From contig NZ_BSTX01000001.1 of NCBI RefSeq assembly GCF_030269765.1, positions 786,106-850,105 on the forward strand: 64,000 nucleotides of DNA. Direction: 5' to 3'. Both the position numbers and the translations under genes were made by a program. The notes under the pieces are model-generated. The model searched no databases and was not told the origin of the DNA. It was given only the letters and a program-made list of their open reading frames with translations. Of the stretch, positions 1 to 8,627 are shown in pieces; positions within the stretch are counted from its first letter, which is position 1, and every line of letters starts with the position of its first letter. The stretch comes from Actinorhabdospora filicis (lineage in GTDB: Bacteria > Actinomycetota > Actinomycetes > Mycobacteriales > Micromonosporaceae).

Positions 1-58
1 GAACAGTACTTGCGAGGTCACCTTCCGGTCGCGTTCGGAACAGAGCATGAAGTCGCCC

Positions 59-68
59 AAAAAGGAGG
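59..68 (+). promoter_or_regulatory. Ribosome binding site that fixes the start of the first gene
   Basis: An AAAGGAGG core ends six bases before the ATG at 74. It argues for that start over the in-frame ATG at 47, which would place this site inside the coding sequence. Confidence 0.75.
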
Positions 69-73
69 CGGCC

Positions 74-844
74 ATGCTCCCCGACCACGCCATCGTGGCG
101 AACCCCCACCGGACCGACCTGGCTACCGACAACTCCCGTTACTCCATCCGCGTCGCCGACGCCGACGAGCTGCGCGCCGCGCAGCGGCTGCGGCACCGCG
201 TCTTCGCCGGCGAGCTCGGCGCCCGCCTGCACTCCCCCCTGGCGGGACTCGACGTGGACACCTGGGACGCCCTCTGCGACCACCTCGTGGTCGTCGACGA
301 CCCCACCGGCGAGGTCGTCGGCACCTACCGCATGCTGCCTCCCGGCCGCAGCCCCCGGCTCTACTCCGACACCGAGTTCGACCTGCGCGAACTCGACCCC
401 TACCGGGCCGGTTTCGTGGAGACCGGACGCTCCTGCGTCGACCCGCAGCACCGCGGCGGCGCCGTCATCAACCTCATGTGGGCCGGCATCGCCCGCTACC
501 TGCTGCTGACCGGCCACCGCCTCCTCGGCGGATGCGCGTCGGTTCCGGCCGCCGACGCCGACGAGGTGTGGGCCTACGTGAAGGACCGCCACCTGTCCGC
601 CGACGTCCACGTCACCCCTCACAACCCGTGGCCGGTGAGCGAGGCGCGCGGCGACGTCAAGGCCGTCCCGCCGCTGCTGCGCGGCTACCTGCGGCTGGGC
701 GCGAAGATCTGCGGCCCGCCGGCGCACGACCCCGACTTCGGGGTGGCCGACTTCTACGTCCTGCTCGACCTGGACAAGACCAACCCGCGCTACCTGAGGC
801 ACTTCCTCGGTGAGCACGGCCTGGGCGAACTGGCCGCGGCATGA
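74..844 (+). CDS. olsB: GNAT-fold N-acyltransferase, OlsB-like
   Basis: A 256-residue protein of the OlsB/hemolysin-type GNAT family (PF13444-like). Visible features are an N-terminal LRAAQRLRHRVFAGELG stretch, a central VVGTYRMLPPG strand and the ETGRSCVDPQHRGG segment typical of these acyl-ACP-dependent enzymes. Family members N-acylate an amino acid, usually ornithine, to make a lyso-aminolipid at the membrane. The stop overlaps the next gene's start (ATGA), and that gene is a PlsC-type O-acyltransferase. Together they form the OlsB-OlsA pair for ornithine lipid. The start at 74 is set by a strong Shine-Dalgarno site. The ornithine specificity is inferred from the pairing, not read from residues. 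Confidence 0.7.
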   Translation: MLPDHAIVANPHRTDLATDNSRYSIRVADADELRAAQRLRHRVFAGELGARLHSPLAGLDVDTWDALCDHLVVVDDPTGEVVGTYRMLPPGRSPRLYSDTEFDLRELDPYRAGFVETGRSCVDPQHRGGAVINLMWAGIARYLLLTGHRLLGGCASVPAADADEVWAYVKDRHLSADVHVTPHNPWPVSEARGDVKAVPPLLRGYLRLGAKICGPPAHDPDFGVADFYVLLDLDKTNPRYLRHFLGEHGLGELAAA

Positions 845-1818
845 CCGGAGTCCGGGCGTGGGAGGAGACCGACCTGAACCGTGTGGGCGGGCCCGCCCGG
901 GTGGAGACCGGCGGAACGAGCCCCGGCCCCTGGTTCCCCGTCTCCGACTGCTCCCCCGCCTGCCTGCCCGGGCCCGCCGCGCTGCCCACCGTCGGGCCGC
1001 TGCGACGGGTCCTGCGGCTGGCGGCGCTGCTGGCCGTCCTCCTCGCGGGACTCCTGGCCGTACCAGCCGCCCCCGCCCTCGCACCGCGCTTGGCACGGGC
1101 CGCGATGCGGGCGGTGGGGGTCCGGGTCCCGCTCCGCCCCAGGGACGAAGTCGAACCCGGCTCCCTCGTCGTCGCCAACCACTCCTCCTGGCTCGACGTG
1201 GTGGCCCTGGTGTCCCTGGGGCGCGGCCGGTCCCCGGTGCGGATGCTCGCCAAGCGCGAGGTCGGGTCCTGGCCGCTGGTCGGCGGGCTCGCCCGCCGCA
1301 CCGGCGCGCTGTTCGTGGACCGGGCCGCGCTGCGGAACCTGCCGTCCACCGTGGACGCCGTCGCGGCCCGCCTGCGCGGCGGGGAGAGCGTCGGGGTGTT
1401 CCCCGAGGCGACCACGTGGTGCCTCCCGGCGCGCGGGCGGTTCCGGCCCGCGCCCTTCCAGGCCGCCATCGACGCCGGGGCGCCGGTGGCGCCGGTGACC
1501 CTCTGGTTCACCCTCGCCGACGGCGCGCCGACCACCGCCGCCGGGTTCCTCGGCGAGGAGAGCTTCCTGGCCTCCCTCAAGCGCGTCATCGCCGTCAAGG
1601 GCCTCCTGCTGCACATCATCCCGTCGCCGCCGTTCCAGGCCGTCGGCGACCGCCGCGCGCTGGCCAGGCGCGCCGAGACCTCGGTGGTGCACGACGCGCT
1701 GGCCGGATTCGTCACCTACGCGCACCCCACGCCACGGGCCGTGAACACGGCGTGCCCGGCTCCCGCGTTTCAGGACGCGGTGGGCGGGCATCTGGCCGCC
1801 GTCACCGTCCCGGCGTAG
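841..1818 (+). CDS. olsA: PlsC-family lyso-lipid O-acyltransferase, OlsA-like
   Basis: A 325-residue 1-acyl-glycerol-3-phosphate acyltransferase family protein. It has the block I motif NHSSWLD (HX4D, near residue 110) and block III FPEATT (near residue 188). One hydrophobic segment lies around residues 55-80 (LRLAALLAVLLAGLLAV). The enzyme should transfer an acyl chain from ACP or CoA to a hydroxyl group on a membrane lipid. Its overlap with the preceding GNAT acyltransferase suggests the second step of ornithine-lipid synthesis rather than general phosphatidate synthesis. The N-terminal 50 residues are proline- and glycine-rich, so a later start remains possible. A hairpin follows the stop. 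Confidence 0.75.
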   Translation: MTGVRAWEETDLNRVGGPARVETGGTSPGPWFPVSDCSPACLPGPAALPTVGPLRRVLRLAALLAVLLAGLLAVPAAPALAPRLARAAMRAVGVRVPLRPRDEVEPGSLVVANHSSWLDVVALVSLGRGRSPVRMLAKREVGSWPLVGGLARRTGALFVDRAALRNLPSTVDAVAARLRGGESVGVFPEATTWCLPARGRFRPAPFQAAIDAGAPVAPVTLWFTLADGAPTTAAGFLGEESFLASLKRVIAVKGLLLHIIPSPPFQAVGDRRALARRAETSVVHDALAGFVTYAHPTPRAVNTACPAPAFQDAVGGHLAAVTVPA

Positions 1819-1834
1819 CGTTCTAGTCGTCCCG

Positions 1835-1866
1835 CCCGCCGTTCGGTCCTCCACCCGGACGGCGGG
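1835..1866 (+). terminator. Hairpin after the acyltransferase pair
   Basis: A 12-bp stem CCCGCCGTTCGG / CCGGACGGCGGG with one G-T pair and an 8-base loop lies 17 bases after the stop at 1818. There is no clear T-tract on the plus strand, so termination is probable but not certain. Confidence 0.6.
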
Positions 1867-2002
1867 ACGGGCGTCTTCCGCGATAGGTTTCGCCAAGCCG
1901 CGCGAAGCGGCGCCGCAGGCCTGGACGAAGCACCCCGCGCAAGGGATACCGGCCGGTTGTGGGAGTCCCCCATGAAACCGCGACCGGAAGTGTGCGCATC
2001 CG

Positions 2003-3265
2003 ATGTCCATGCCCAATCTCGCCGTCTTCGGCAACCGCGACTTCTCCCTGCTCTGGTGGGGCGGCCTGATCTCCTATCTCGGCAACTGGATGCTGACCGT
2101 CGCCGTCCCGGTGACGGTGCTGGAGGCGACCGGCTCGCCCACCGCCATGACGGCCGTGATCGCCGCCGCCACCGGCGTGAAGCTGCTGCTGGGGCCGTTC
2201 GTCGGCGTTCTCGTCGACCGCTGGGACCGGCGCCGCGTGATGGTCGGCGGCAACCTCGTGCTGGCCGTGATCGTGCTGCCCTACGTGCTGGTCTCGCCCT
2301 CGACGTGGTGGCTGTGCGCGATCCTGATGGCCGCCTCGGCGGCGGTCTCGCCGTTCGTGAGCACCTCCGAGGACGCCCTGCTGCCGCGAGTGGTGCCCGA
2401 CGCGCAGCTCCCGGCGGCCAACTCCCTCAACTCCCTCAACAACGACCTGGGCCGCCTGATCGGGCCGTTCCTGGGCGGTGCCGCCGTCCTGCTGTGGGGC
2501 CTGAAGGGCGTCGCGATCGCCGACGCGGCCACCTACCTGGTGGCCGCCGCGCTGATCTTCTTCGTGCGCGGGAAACACCGGGCCGAGCGGACCGCCCCGG
2601 TCCCGGGCAAGGGCGCCGTGGCCCGCTTCCTCGGCGAGTTCGGCGAGGGCGTCAAACTCACCGCGGCCAACCCGGTCCTGCGGGTGGTCTTCGGGTTCTT
2701 CCTGCTGACCTTCCTCGGCGAGGGCGTGTTCTCGTCGATGTTCATCGCCTATACCGAGCGGGTCCTGGACGGCGGGCCGGCCGAGTACGCGTGGCTGCTG
2801 GCCGCGCAGGCGGTGGGCGGCATCCTGGGCGGCCTGGTGGGCGCCCGCTACGCCGGGCGCTGGTCGCCGCGGCTGACGATGGGGATCGGCGCGGTCGTGT
2901 TCGGGCTGATCGACCTGTTCACCTTCAACTACCCCAAGCTGTGGATGAGCGTGGTCCCCGGCGTCATCGCGATGATCGTGGTGGGCGTGCCGTTCACGCT
3001 GTCCTACTCCACCGCGCAGACGCTGGTGCAGCGCTCGACCGAGGACGCCTACCGCGGCCGGGTCTTCGCCGCGCGCGGCACGCTCACGGCGGCCGCGATG
3101 CTCGCCGGTACCGGCATGGCGGTGCTACTGGGACATTCCTTTGACGTCGTGACGGTTTTGAATGTTCAGGGGGCCATGCCGATCCTGGCCGGGCTCGTCA
3201 CGCTGCTGTTCCTGCCCTCGCTACCCGCGAAGGAGAAGCCGAAGGAACCCGCGCTGGCACAGTAG
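2003..3265 (+). CDS. MFS transporter, EntS/MFS_3-type exporter
   Basis: A 420-residue major facilitator with about 12 hydrophobic segments. The loop 2-3 signature VDRWDRRRVM sits near residue 70 and a conserved AANSLNSLNNDLGRLIGP segment near residue 135. This MFS_3 group includes enterobactin and macrolide/tetracycline-like effluxers; the substrate cannot be read. It lies 63 bases ahead of a close paralog at 3329 with the same internal signature, which suggests a tandem duplication. A strong ribosome site is not visible, so the start is taken from homology of the MPNLAVFGNRDFSLLWWGG opening to the paralog. Confidence 0.8.
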   Translation: MSMPNLAVFGNRDFSLLWWGGLISYLGNWMLTVAVPVTVLEATGSPTAMTAVIAAATGVKLLLGPFVGVLVDRWDRRRVMVGGNLVLAVIVLPYVLVSPSTWWLCAILMAASAAVSPFVSTSEDALLPRVVPDAQLPAANSLNSLNNDLGRLIGPFLGGAAVLLWGLKGVAIADAATYLVAAALIFFVRGKHRAERTAPVPGKGAVARFLGEFGEGVKLTAANPVLRVVFGFFLLTFLGEGVFSSMFIAYTERVLDGGPAEYAWLLAAQAVGGILGGLVGARYAGRWSPRLTMGIGAVVFGLIDLFTFNYPKLWMSVVPGVIAMIVVGVPFTLSYSTAQTLVQRSTEDAYRGRVFAARGTLTAAAMLAGTGMAVLLGHSFDVVTVLNVQGAMPILAGLVTLLFLPSLPAKEKPKEPALAQ

Positions 3266-3296
3266 CGGGGTTGCGCCGACATCAGATGACGTCTAC

Positions 3297-3308
3297 TGTG
3301 ACGTCACA
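3297..3308. promoter_or_regulatory. 12-bp perfect palindrome upstream of the second MFS gene
   Basis: TGTGACGTCACA is a perfect palindrome 20 bases before the GTG at 3329. The larger arrangement TGTGACGTC, six bases, then ACTGATGG recurs with a five-base gap at 5449-5470, upstream of the oppositely oriented dehydrogenase gene. A shared operator is plausible; no regulator gene sits beside it. Confidence 0.4.
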
Positions 3309-3328
3309 ACGACTGATGGAGGCATCTC

Positions 3329-4597
3329 GTGAACAGGTCATCCCTCGCACTGCTCACCCGGCGCGGCTTCGGCCTGCTCTGGTGGGGTGGCCTGATCTCG
3401 CTGATGGGCAACCGGATGCTGCAGGTGGCGCTGCCCATCACCGTCCTGTCGCTGACCGGCTCCCCCACCGCCATGACGGCGATCGTGGCGATGGCGGTGC
3501 TGCCGCAGCTGCTGCTCGGCCCGCTGGTCGGCGTCCTCGTCGACCGGTGGGACCGGCGGCGGGTCATGGTGTGGTCCAACGTGGCGATGGCGGCGAGCCT
3601 GCTGCCGCTGCTGCTGGTGAACCGGGCCGCCGACCTGTGGATCTGCGCGGCGGTGACGCTGGTCAACGCGGCCATCGCGCCCTTCGCCTCCACCGCCGAG
3701 AACGCGCTGCTTCCGGGCGTGGTCGCCGACGCCGAACTGCCCGCGGCCAACTCGCTCAACTCGCTGAACAACAACCTGGCGCGGCTGATCGGCCCGATGG
3801 TCGGCGGCGTGGCGACGCTGTGGCTGGGCCTGCGCGGCGTGGTCGTCCTGGACGTGGTGACGTTCCTGGCCGCCGCGGCGATGGTCTACTTCGTCGGCGG
3901 CGCGCACCGGGCGGTCCAGGAGGCGGCCGAGGGCGGCGCGGTCAAGCGCTTCTTCGGCGAGTTCACCGACGGGCTGAAGGTGACCGTCCGCTCGCGGGTG
4001 CTGGTGGTGCTGTCGGTGGTCTTGATCCTGGGCTCGATCGGCGAGGGCGTGATGAGCAGCCTGTTCACCGTGTGGGTGACCGACGTCCTCGGTGGCGGCG
4101 CGCCCGAGCTGGGCTGGCTGATCTCGGCGCAGGCGGTCGGCGGGATCCTGGGCGGCCTGGTCGGCGGCTGGTTCGGCGCGCGCTGGTCGCCGCGCGTGCT
4201 GATCGGCGTCGGGATGCTGCTTTTCGGGCTGATCGACACGGCGATCTTCACCTACCCGCTGCTGCCGGGTTCACTCGCGCACGGCCCGATCCCGGGGATC
4301 GTCGGGATGATCGCGGTGGGCGTGCCCGGGGTCGTCGCCTCGGCGGCGATGATGACGCTGTTCCAGCGCGCGACCGACGACACCCACCGGGGACGGGTCT
4401 TCGCCTTCGTGGGCGCGCTGATGAGCGCGGCGACGCTGCTGGGCACCGGGCTGGTGTTCTGGCTGACCGGCCCGCTGCCGGTCATCGTGGTCCTGAGCAT
4501 CCAGGGCGTGACCGGTGTGCTCGTGGGCCTGGGCGCGCTGACGCTCCTGCCGCGCGCCCAGGCCGTGCGGGCCGAGGCGGCTCACTCGTACGCGTAG
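3329..4597 (+). CDS. MFS transporter, paralog of the preceding gene
   Basis: A 422-residue MFS_3-type exporter starting at GTG, with TGGAGG six bases upstream. It shares the opening GFGLLWWGGLISLMGNRM, the VDRWDRRRVMV loop and the AANSLNSLNNNLARLIGP block with the gene at 2003, so the two are tandem paralogs with about 12 membrane segments each. The role is efflux of an unidentified compound. Its last 16 bases overlap the convergent dehydrogenase gene, which leaves no room for a separate terminator. A GACGTC-centred palindrome lies in its leader. Confidence 0.8.
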   Translation: MNRSSLALLTRRGFGLLWWGGLISLMGNRMLQVALPITVLSLTGSPTAMTAIVAMAVLPQLLLGPLVGVLVDRWDRRRVMVWSNVAMAASLLPLLLVNRAADLWICAAVTLVNAAIAPFASTAENALLPGVVADAELPAANSLNSLNNNLARLIGPMVGGVATLWLGLRGVVVLDVVTFLAAAAMVYFVGGAHRAVQEAAEGGAVKRFFGEFTDGLKVTVRSRVLVVLSVVLILGSIGEGVMSSLFTVWVTDVLGGGAPELGWLISAQAVGGILGGLVGGWFGARWSPRVLIGVGMLLFGLIDTAIFTYPLLPGSLAHGPIPGIVGMIAVGVPGVVASAAMMTLFQRATDDTHRGRVFAFVGALMSAATLLGTGLVFWLTGPLPVIVVLSIQGVTGVLVGLGALTLLPRAQAVRAEAAHSYA

Positions 4598-5436
4598 AAG
4601 CCCTTGCCGGTCTTGCGGCCGTGGTCGCCGGCGGCGACCATGCGGGCCAGCAGCTCCGGCGGGAAGAACTTCGGGTCGCCGGTGTCGCGGTAGATGTTCT
4701 TGGTGGCCGACAGCAGGACGTCCAGGCCCGTCAGGTCCGTGGTGGCCAGCGGGCCCATGACGTGCCCGAAGCCCAGCTTGCAGGCCACGTCGAGGTCCTC
4801 GGCGGAGATGACGCCGTTCTCCACCAGGGAGACGGCCTCCATCACCAAGGCGCAGATGAGGCGGGTGGTGGCGAACCCGGCGACGTCGCGGTTGACCACG
4901 ACGCAGGTCTTGCCGATCTCCTCGGCGAAGGCCCGGGCGGTGGCCAGGGTCTCGTCGGAGGTCTTCAGGCCGCGGACCAGCTCGCACAGCTTCATCATCG
5001 GCACCGGCGAGAAGAAGTGGGTGCCCACGACCGACTCCGGACGCGAGGTCACCGCCGCGATCTGGGTGATCGGGATGGCCGAGGTGTTGGTGGCCAGGAC
5101 CGCGCCGGGCTTGGCGGCGACGTCGATCTCCTTGAAGATCTCCTGCTTGAGCTCCAGGTTCTCGAAGACGGCCTCGACGATGATGTCGGCGCCCGCGACG
5201 GCCTCGGCCAGGTCGGTGGTCCAGGTGATCCGGGCCAGGGCGGCCTCGGCGTCGGCCGCGGCGATCTTGCCCTTCTCGGTGAACTTGGCCAGGGACTTCT
5301 CGATCCCGGCGCGGCCGCGCGCCAGGGCCTCGTCAGTGACGTCCCGCACGCTCACCGTCCAGCCGGCGACCGCCGCGACCTGGGCGATGCCCGAGCCCAT
5401 CAGCCCGGACCCGATGACCGCGAGTGAACCCGCCAT
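4582..5436 (-). CDS. hbd: 3-hydroxybutyryl-CoA dehydrogenase
   Basis: A 284-residue NAD(P)-dependent 3-hydroxyacyl-CoA dehydrogenase. The Rossmann motif VIGSGLMGSGIAQ opens the protein, and the catalytic region includes GTHFFSPVPMMKLCELV and the AGFATTRLI hinge before the C-terminal helical dimerisation domain. The length matches the stand-alone PHB/butyrate-type enzyme rather than the multifunctional FadB. It interconverts acetoacetyl-CoA and 3-hydroxybutyryl-CoA in cytosolic fatty-acid, PHB or butanoyl-CoA metabolism. It is transcribed alone, convergent with the MFS gene. The leader carries a TGTGACGTC element like that of the MFS gene and a GGGAG ribosome site. Confidence 0.9.
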   Translation of the reverse strand: MAGSLAVIGSGLMGSGIAQVAAVAGWTVSVRDVTDEALARGRAGIEKSLAKFTEKGKIAAADAEAALARITWTTDLAEAVAGADIIVEAVFENLELKQEIFKEIDVAAKPGAVLATNTSAIPITQIAAVTSRPESVVGTHFFSPVPMMKLCELVRGLKTSDETLATARAFAEEIGKTCVVVNRDVAGFATTRLICALVMEAVSLVENGVISAEDLDVACKLGFGHVMGPLATTDLTGLDVLLSATKNIYRDTGDPKFFPPELLARMVAAGDHGRKTGKGFYAYE

Positions 5437-5573
5437 ACCGCACTCCCTTGTGACGTCTTCCTACTGATGGGTAACTCTATCGGGGCCAGGCCCCGCCGTG
5501 GAATGTAGCGGGCCGCTTGAACGATCGCTAAGGCGGCGTTGGAACCGGCCCGCCCGGCTCGTAGGCTCAGGGC

Positions 5574-6146
5574 ATGGCCGTACATCTGACGCGCATCTAC
5601 ACCAAGACCGGCGACGACGGGACCACGGGCCTGTCGGACTTCTCCCGGGTCCCCAAGACGCACCCGCGCATCGGCGCCTACGCCGACGTCGACGAGCTGA
5701 ACGCGTCCCTGGGCGTGGCCGCCGCCCTGGGCGACCTGCCGGTGGACGTCGCGACGGTGGTCCGGCAGATCCAGAACGATCTCTTCGACGTCGGCGCCGA
5801 CCTGTCCACGCCCGTGGCCATCGACCCGAAGTACCCGCCGCTGCGGATCACCGACGCCTACGTGACGCGGCTGGAGGAGTGGATCGACAAGTTCAACGAG
5901 GGCCTGGGCAAGCTGGACTCCTTCATCCTGCGCGGCGGCACCCCGGCCGCGGCGCTGCTGCACCAGGCGTGCACCATCGCCCGCCGCGCCGAGCGCTCGG
6001 TGTGGATGCTCCTGGAGGCCGAGCCGGACACCACCCACGCGCTGCCCTCCCAGTACCTCAACCGGCTGTCGGATCTGCTGTTCGTGCTCGCCCGCGCGGC
6101 CAACGACGGCCACGACGTGCTGTGGAAGCCCGCGGCCAACGCCTGA
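5574..6146 (+). CDS. pduO: Cob(I)alamin adenosyltransferase, PduO type
   Basis: A 190-residue PduO/MMAB-type ATP:cob(I)alamin adenosyltransferase. The N-terminal ATP loop IYTKTGDDGTTGL and the FILRGGTPAAALLHQACTIARRAERS helix region (cobalamin side, with the essential Arg cluster) are intact. It makes adenosylcobalamin for B12-dependent enzymes. No cobalamin riboswitch is apparent in the 137-base divergent gap, and no B12-dependent enzyme is adjacent, so it is probably a housekeeping salvage gene. Next is an ABC exporter that begins 76 bases later and may be separate. Confidence 0.92.
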   Translation: MAVHLTRIYTKTGDDGTTGLSDFSRVPKTHPRIGAYADVDELNASLGVAAALGDLPVDVATVVRQIQNDLFDVGADLSTPVAIDPKYPPLRITDAYVTRLEEWIDKFNEGLGKLDSFILRGGTPAAALLHQACTIARRAERSVWMLLEAEPDTTHALPSQYLNRLSDLLFVLARAANDGHDVLWKPAANA

Positions 6147-6222
6147 TTCTTCTTCAGCGGGTGGGGGTCGAACGGCCCCCACCTGTCACCCGTCGGAGGT
6201 AGCCTCCCCGAAAGGGGGCACC

Positions 6223-7185
6223 ATGACCGACGCGATCATCGCCAAAGGACTCGTCAAGACCTACGGGTCCGTGCACGCCGTCGACGGGCTCGACCTGAAC
6301 GTGCCCGAGGGCACCGTCCTGGGCCTGCTGGGCCCCAACGGCGCGGGCAAGACCACCACCGTCCGCATGCTCACCACCCTGGTCGCCCCCACCGCCGGGG
6401 AGATCAGCGTGCGCGGCATCGACGTCGTGCGCCACCCGAACGAGGTCCGCCGGGTGATCGGGGTGTCCGGCCAGTACGCGGCCGTCGACGAGCACCTCAC
6501 CGGCTACGAGAACCTGGAGATGGTCGGGCGGCTCTACCACCTGGGCAAGCCCAGGGCGCGCTCCCGGGCCCGGGAGCTGCTGGAGCGCTTCGACCTCACC
6601 GACGCCGCAGACCGGCCCGCCAAGACCTACTCCGGCGGCATGCGCCGCCGCCTGGACCTGGCCGGCGCGCTGGTAGCCGCGCCCCCGGTGCTGTTCCTCG
6701 ACGAGCCGACCACCGGCCTCGACCCCCGCAGCCGCCTGGGCATGTGGGAGGTCATCAACGAGCTCGTCCGCGAGGGCACGACCCTCCTGCTGACCACGCA
6801 GTACCTCGAAGAGGCCGACGAGCTGGCCGAGGACATCATCGTCATCGACCACGGGCGCGCCATCGCCAGGGGCACCCCCGACCGGCTCAAACTCCAGGTC
6901 GGCGGCGAGCGCCTGGAGGTCACCGTGAGCACCGCCGACGAACTGGCCGGGGTGCTGAGCGCGCTGGGCGGGCTCTCGGCGGAGGAGTGGCTGGTCGAGG
7001 ACGCGAAATTCCACGTGGCCATCCCCGTCGGGGACGGCACCGACGCGCTGTTCGAGGCGGTCCGGCGACTGGACCGGGCCGGGATCAAACCGCAGGACAT
7101 CGCCGTCCACCGCCCGACCCTGGACGACGTGTTCCTCAAACTGACCGGGCGCACCGCCGAGGACGAGACGGAGGACGCGGCATGA
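6223..7185 (+). CDS. ABC transporter ATPase, DrrA family
   Basis: A 320-residue ATPase of the daunorubicin-resistance (DrrA) type. Walker A GPNGAGKTTT lies near residue 38, the signature YSGGMRRRLDLA near residue 135, Walker B VLFLDEPTTGLDP just after it, and a DrrA C-terminal domain follows residue 230. It couples ATP hydrolysis to export through the membrane protein encoded next, whose ATG overlaps this stop (ATGA). The substrate is unknown; relatives export drugs, lipids or antibiotics. The start follows GAAAGGGGGCACC. Confidence 0.9.
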   Translation: MTDAIIAKGLVKTYGSVHAVDGLDLNVPEGTVLGLLGPNGAGKTTTVRMLTTLVAPTAGEISVRGIDVVRHPNEVRRVIGVSGQYAAVDEHLTGYENLEMVGRLYHLGKPRARSRARELLERFDLTDAADRPAKTYSGGMRRRLDLAGALVAAPPVLFLDEPTTGLDPRSRLGMWEVINELVREGTTLLLTTQYLEEADELAEDIIVIDHGRAIARGTPDRLKLQVGGERLEVTVSTADELAGVLSALGGLSAEEWLVEDAKFHVAIPVGDGTDALFEAVRRLDRAGIKPQDIAVHRPTLDDVFLKLTGRTAEDETEDAA

Positions 7186-7976
7186 TGACCGCTCTCGCCG
7201 ACGGCTGGGTCGTCGCCAAACGCAACCTGATCAAGATCAAGCGGGTCCCGGACCTGCTCATCTTCTCCACGATCCAGCCGATCATGTTCGTCCTGCTGTT
7301 CGCCTACGTCTTCGGCGGGGCGATCGCGGTGCCCGGCCTCAACTACCGCGAGTTCCTGATGGCGGGCATCTTCACCCAGACGGTGGCCTTCGGTTCGGCG
7401 ATCACCGGCATGGGCCTGGCCGAGGACATGACCAAGGGCATCATCGACCGGTTCCGCTCGCTGCCGATGTCGCGCGGGGCGGTGCTGGTGGGCCGGACGA
7501 CGTCCGACCTCATCAACAACGTGCTCGTCGTGGCCATCATGGCGGTCTGCGGCGTGATCGTCGGCTGGCGCACCCACACCGACGTCCTGGACGTGGTGGG
7601 CGGCTTCCTGCTGCTGTTCCTGTTCGGTTACGCGATGAGCTGGATCTCGGCCACGATCGGCCTGTCGGTCCGCAGCGTCGAGGTGGCGCAGTCGGCGGGG
7701 TTCATCTGGATGTTCCCCCTGACGTTCCTGTCCAACGCGTTCGTGCCGACCGACACGCTGCCGAAGGTCCTGCAGTACGTGGCCGACTGGAACCCGATCT
7801 CGGCGGTGGTGGCCGCGCTGCGCGACCTGTGGGGCAACTCCCCCGAGGGCACCGCGGCCGGTTCCGGCTGGCCGATGGAGCACCCGGTGGCCTACTCGCT
7901 GATCACCATCGCGGTGATCCTGGCGGTCTTCGTGCCGCTGTCCATCCGGGCCTACCGCAGGGCGGCCTCGCGCTAG
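7182..7976 (+). CDS. ABC transporter permease, DrrB family (ABC-2)
   Basis: A 264-residue ABC-2 type permease with six predicted hydrophobic segments and the family block FLSNAFVPTDTLP near residue 185. Translation is coupled to the ATPase by a 4-base overlap. The open frame extends far upstream over the ATPase gene, but the real start is the ATG at 7182 (MMTALADGWVVAKRN). The protein ends 10 bases from the convergent membrane-protein gene at 7987. Confidence 0.88.
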   Translation: MMTALADGWVVAKRNLIKIKRVPDLLIFSTIQPIMFVLLFAYVFGGAIAVPGLNYREFLMAGIFTQTVAFGSAITGMGLAEDMTKGIIDRFRSLPMSRGAVLVGRTTSDLINNVLVVAIMAVCGVIVGWRTHTDVLDVVGGFLLLFLFGYAMSWISATIGLSVRSVEVAQSAGFIWMFPLTFLSNAFVPTDTLPKVLQYVADWNPISAVVAALRDLWGNSPEGTAAGSGWPMEHPVAYSLITIAVILAVFVPLSIRAYRRAASR

Positions 7977-7986
7977 CCCTCCAGTG

Positions 7987-8499
7987 CTAGCCCCGGAGCG
8001 AGACGTGGAAGGACGTCGCCCACAGGGTCGCGGCGGTGCCGAGTCCGGCGGCGGCCATGGCGGCGTCCTTCTGGCCGAGCGCGAACAGGACGGCGCCGGC
8101 CAGCGCGGCCAGGCACAGCCCGGCGCCGGTCCACACGTACTGCGGCTGCCCGAAGACCTTCGCCAGGGGGAAGAAGTGCGCGCCGACGACGAGGGCGACG
8201 GCCGCCGGGATCAGCGAGGGCTGACCGAGCAGGTTCAGCGCGATGACGCCGACGGCGATCCCGGCCAGCTCCATCAGCCCGACGCGCCCGAAGGTCCGCT
8301 GCCAGCCCTCGGCGGGCGTCCGGGCGGGTCCCGGGCGTGAGCCGAAACGGATCGCGCAGAAGACCGCCGCCAGGGCCAGCACGATCGAGGCGATCCCGAC
8401 GGGCAGGTTGCCGGGGCCGAGGTCGGCGATCATCGTCCACGGGAACGCGCCGATGCCGGTGATGAGGGCACCGCGACGGCGGAAGTTGGGCAGGCTCAT
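7987..8499 (-). CDS. Membrane protein of unknown function, about five helices
   Basis: A 170-residue protein I do not recognise. Hydrophobic stretches alternate regularly (for example IASIVLALAAVFCAI, LMELAGIAVGVIALNLL, LIPAAVALVVGAHFFPL), consistent with four or five membrane helices, and charged residues are few. GAHFFPLAKVF resembles small DUF-type inner-membrane proteins of actinomycetes. It lies convergent to the ABC permease and downstream of the siderophore reductase, but a strong terminator at 8553-8580 separates it from the latter. Start at ATG 8499. Confidence 0.65.
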   Translation of the reverse strand: MSLPNFRRRGALITGIGAFPWTMIADLGPGNLPVGIASIVLALAAVFCAIRFGSRPGPARTPAEGWQRTFGRVGLMELAGIAVGVIALNLLGQPSLIPAAVALVVGAHFFPLAKVFGQPQYVWTGAGLCLAALAGAVLFALGQKDAAMAAAGLGTAATLWATSFHVSLRG

Positions 8500-8552
8500 G
8501 CGAGGAACCGCTTTCGGGGGAGGGGCGGGCCCGGCAAGCCTAGGGGAAAAAG

Positions 8553-8580
8553 ATCATGGGCGGCAGAGGCCGCCCATGAT
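8553..8580 (-). terminator. Intrinsic terminator of the siderophore-interacting gene
   Basis: A 12-bp stem ATCATGGGCGGC / GCCGCCCATGAT with a 4-base loop is followed on the minus strand by CTTTTT. It lies 48 bases after the stop of the gene ending at 8628 and is a clear rho-independent terminator. Confidence 0.85.
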
Positions 8581-8627
8581 TATCGGAAAGATCGCTTTCG
8601 CGAATCCTTTCCAGCCGATCCCGTCTC

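Noticed and set aside
5437..5573. Cobalamin riboswitch upstream of the adenosyltransferase
   Set aside because: The divergent gap is only 137 bases and I see no B12-box-like sequence or matching stems.
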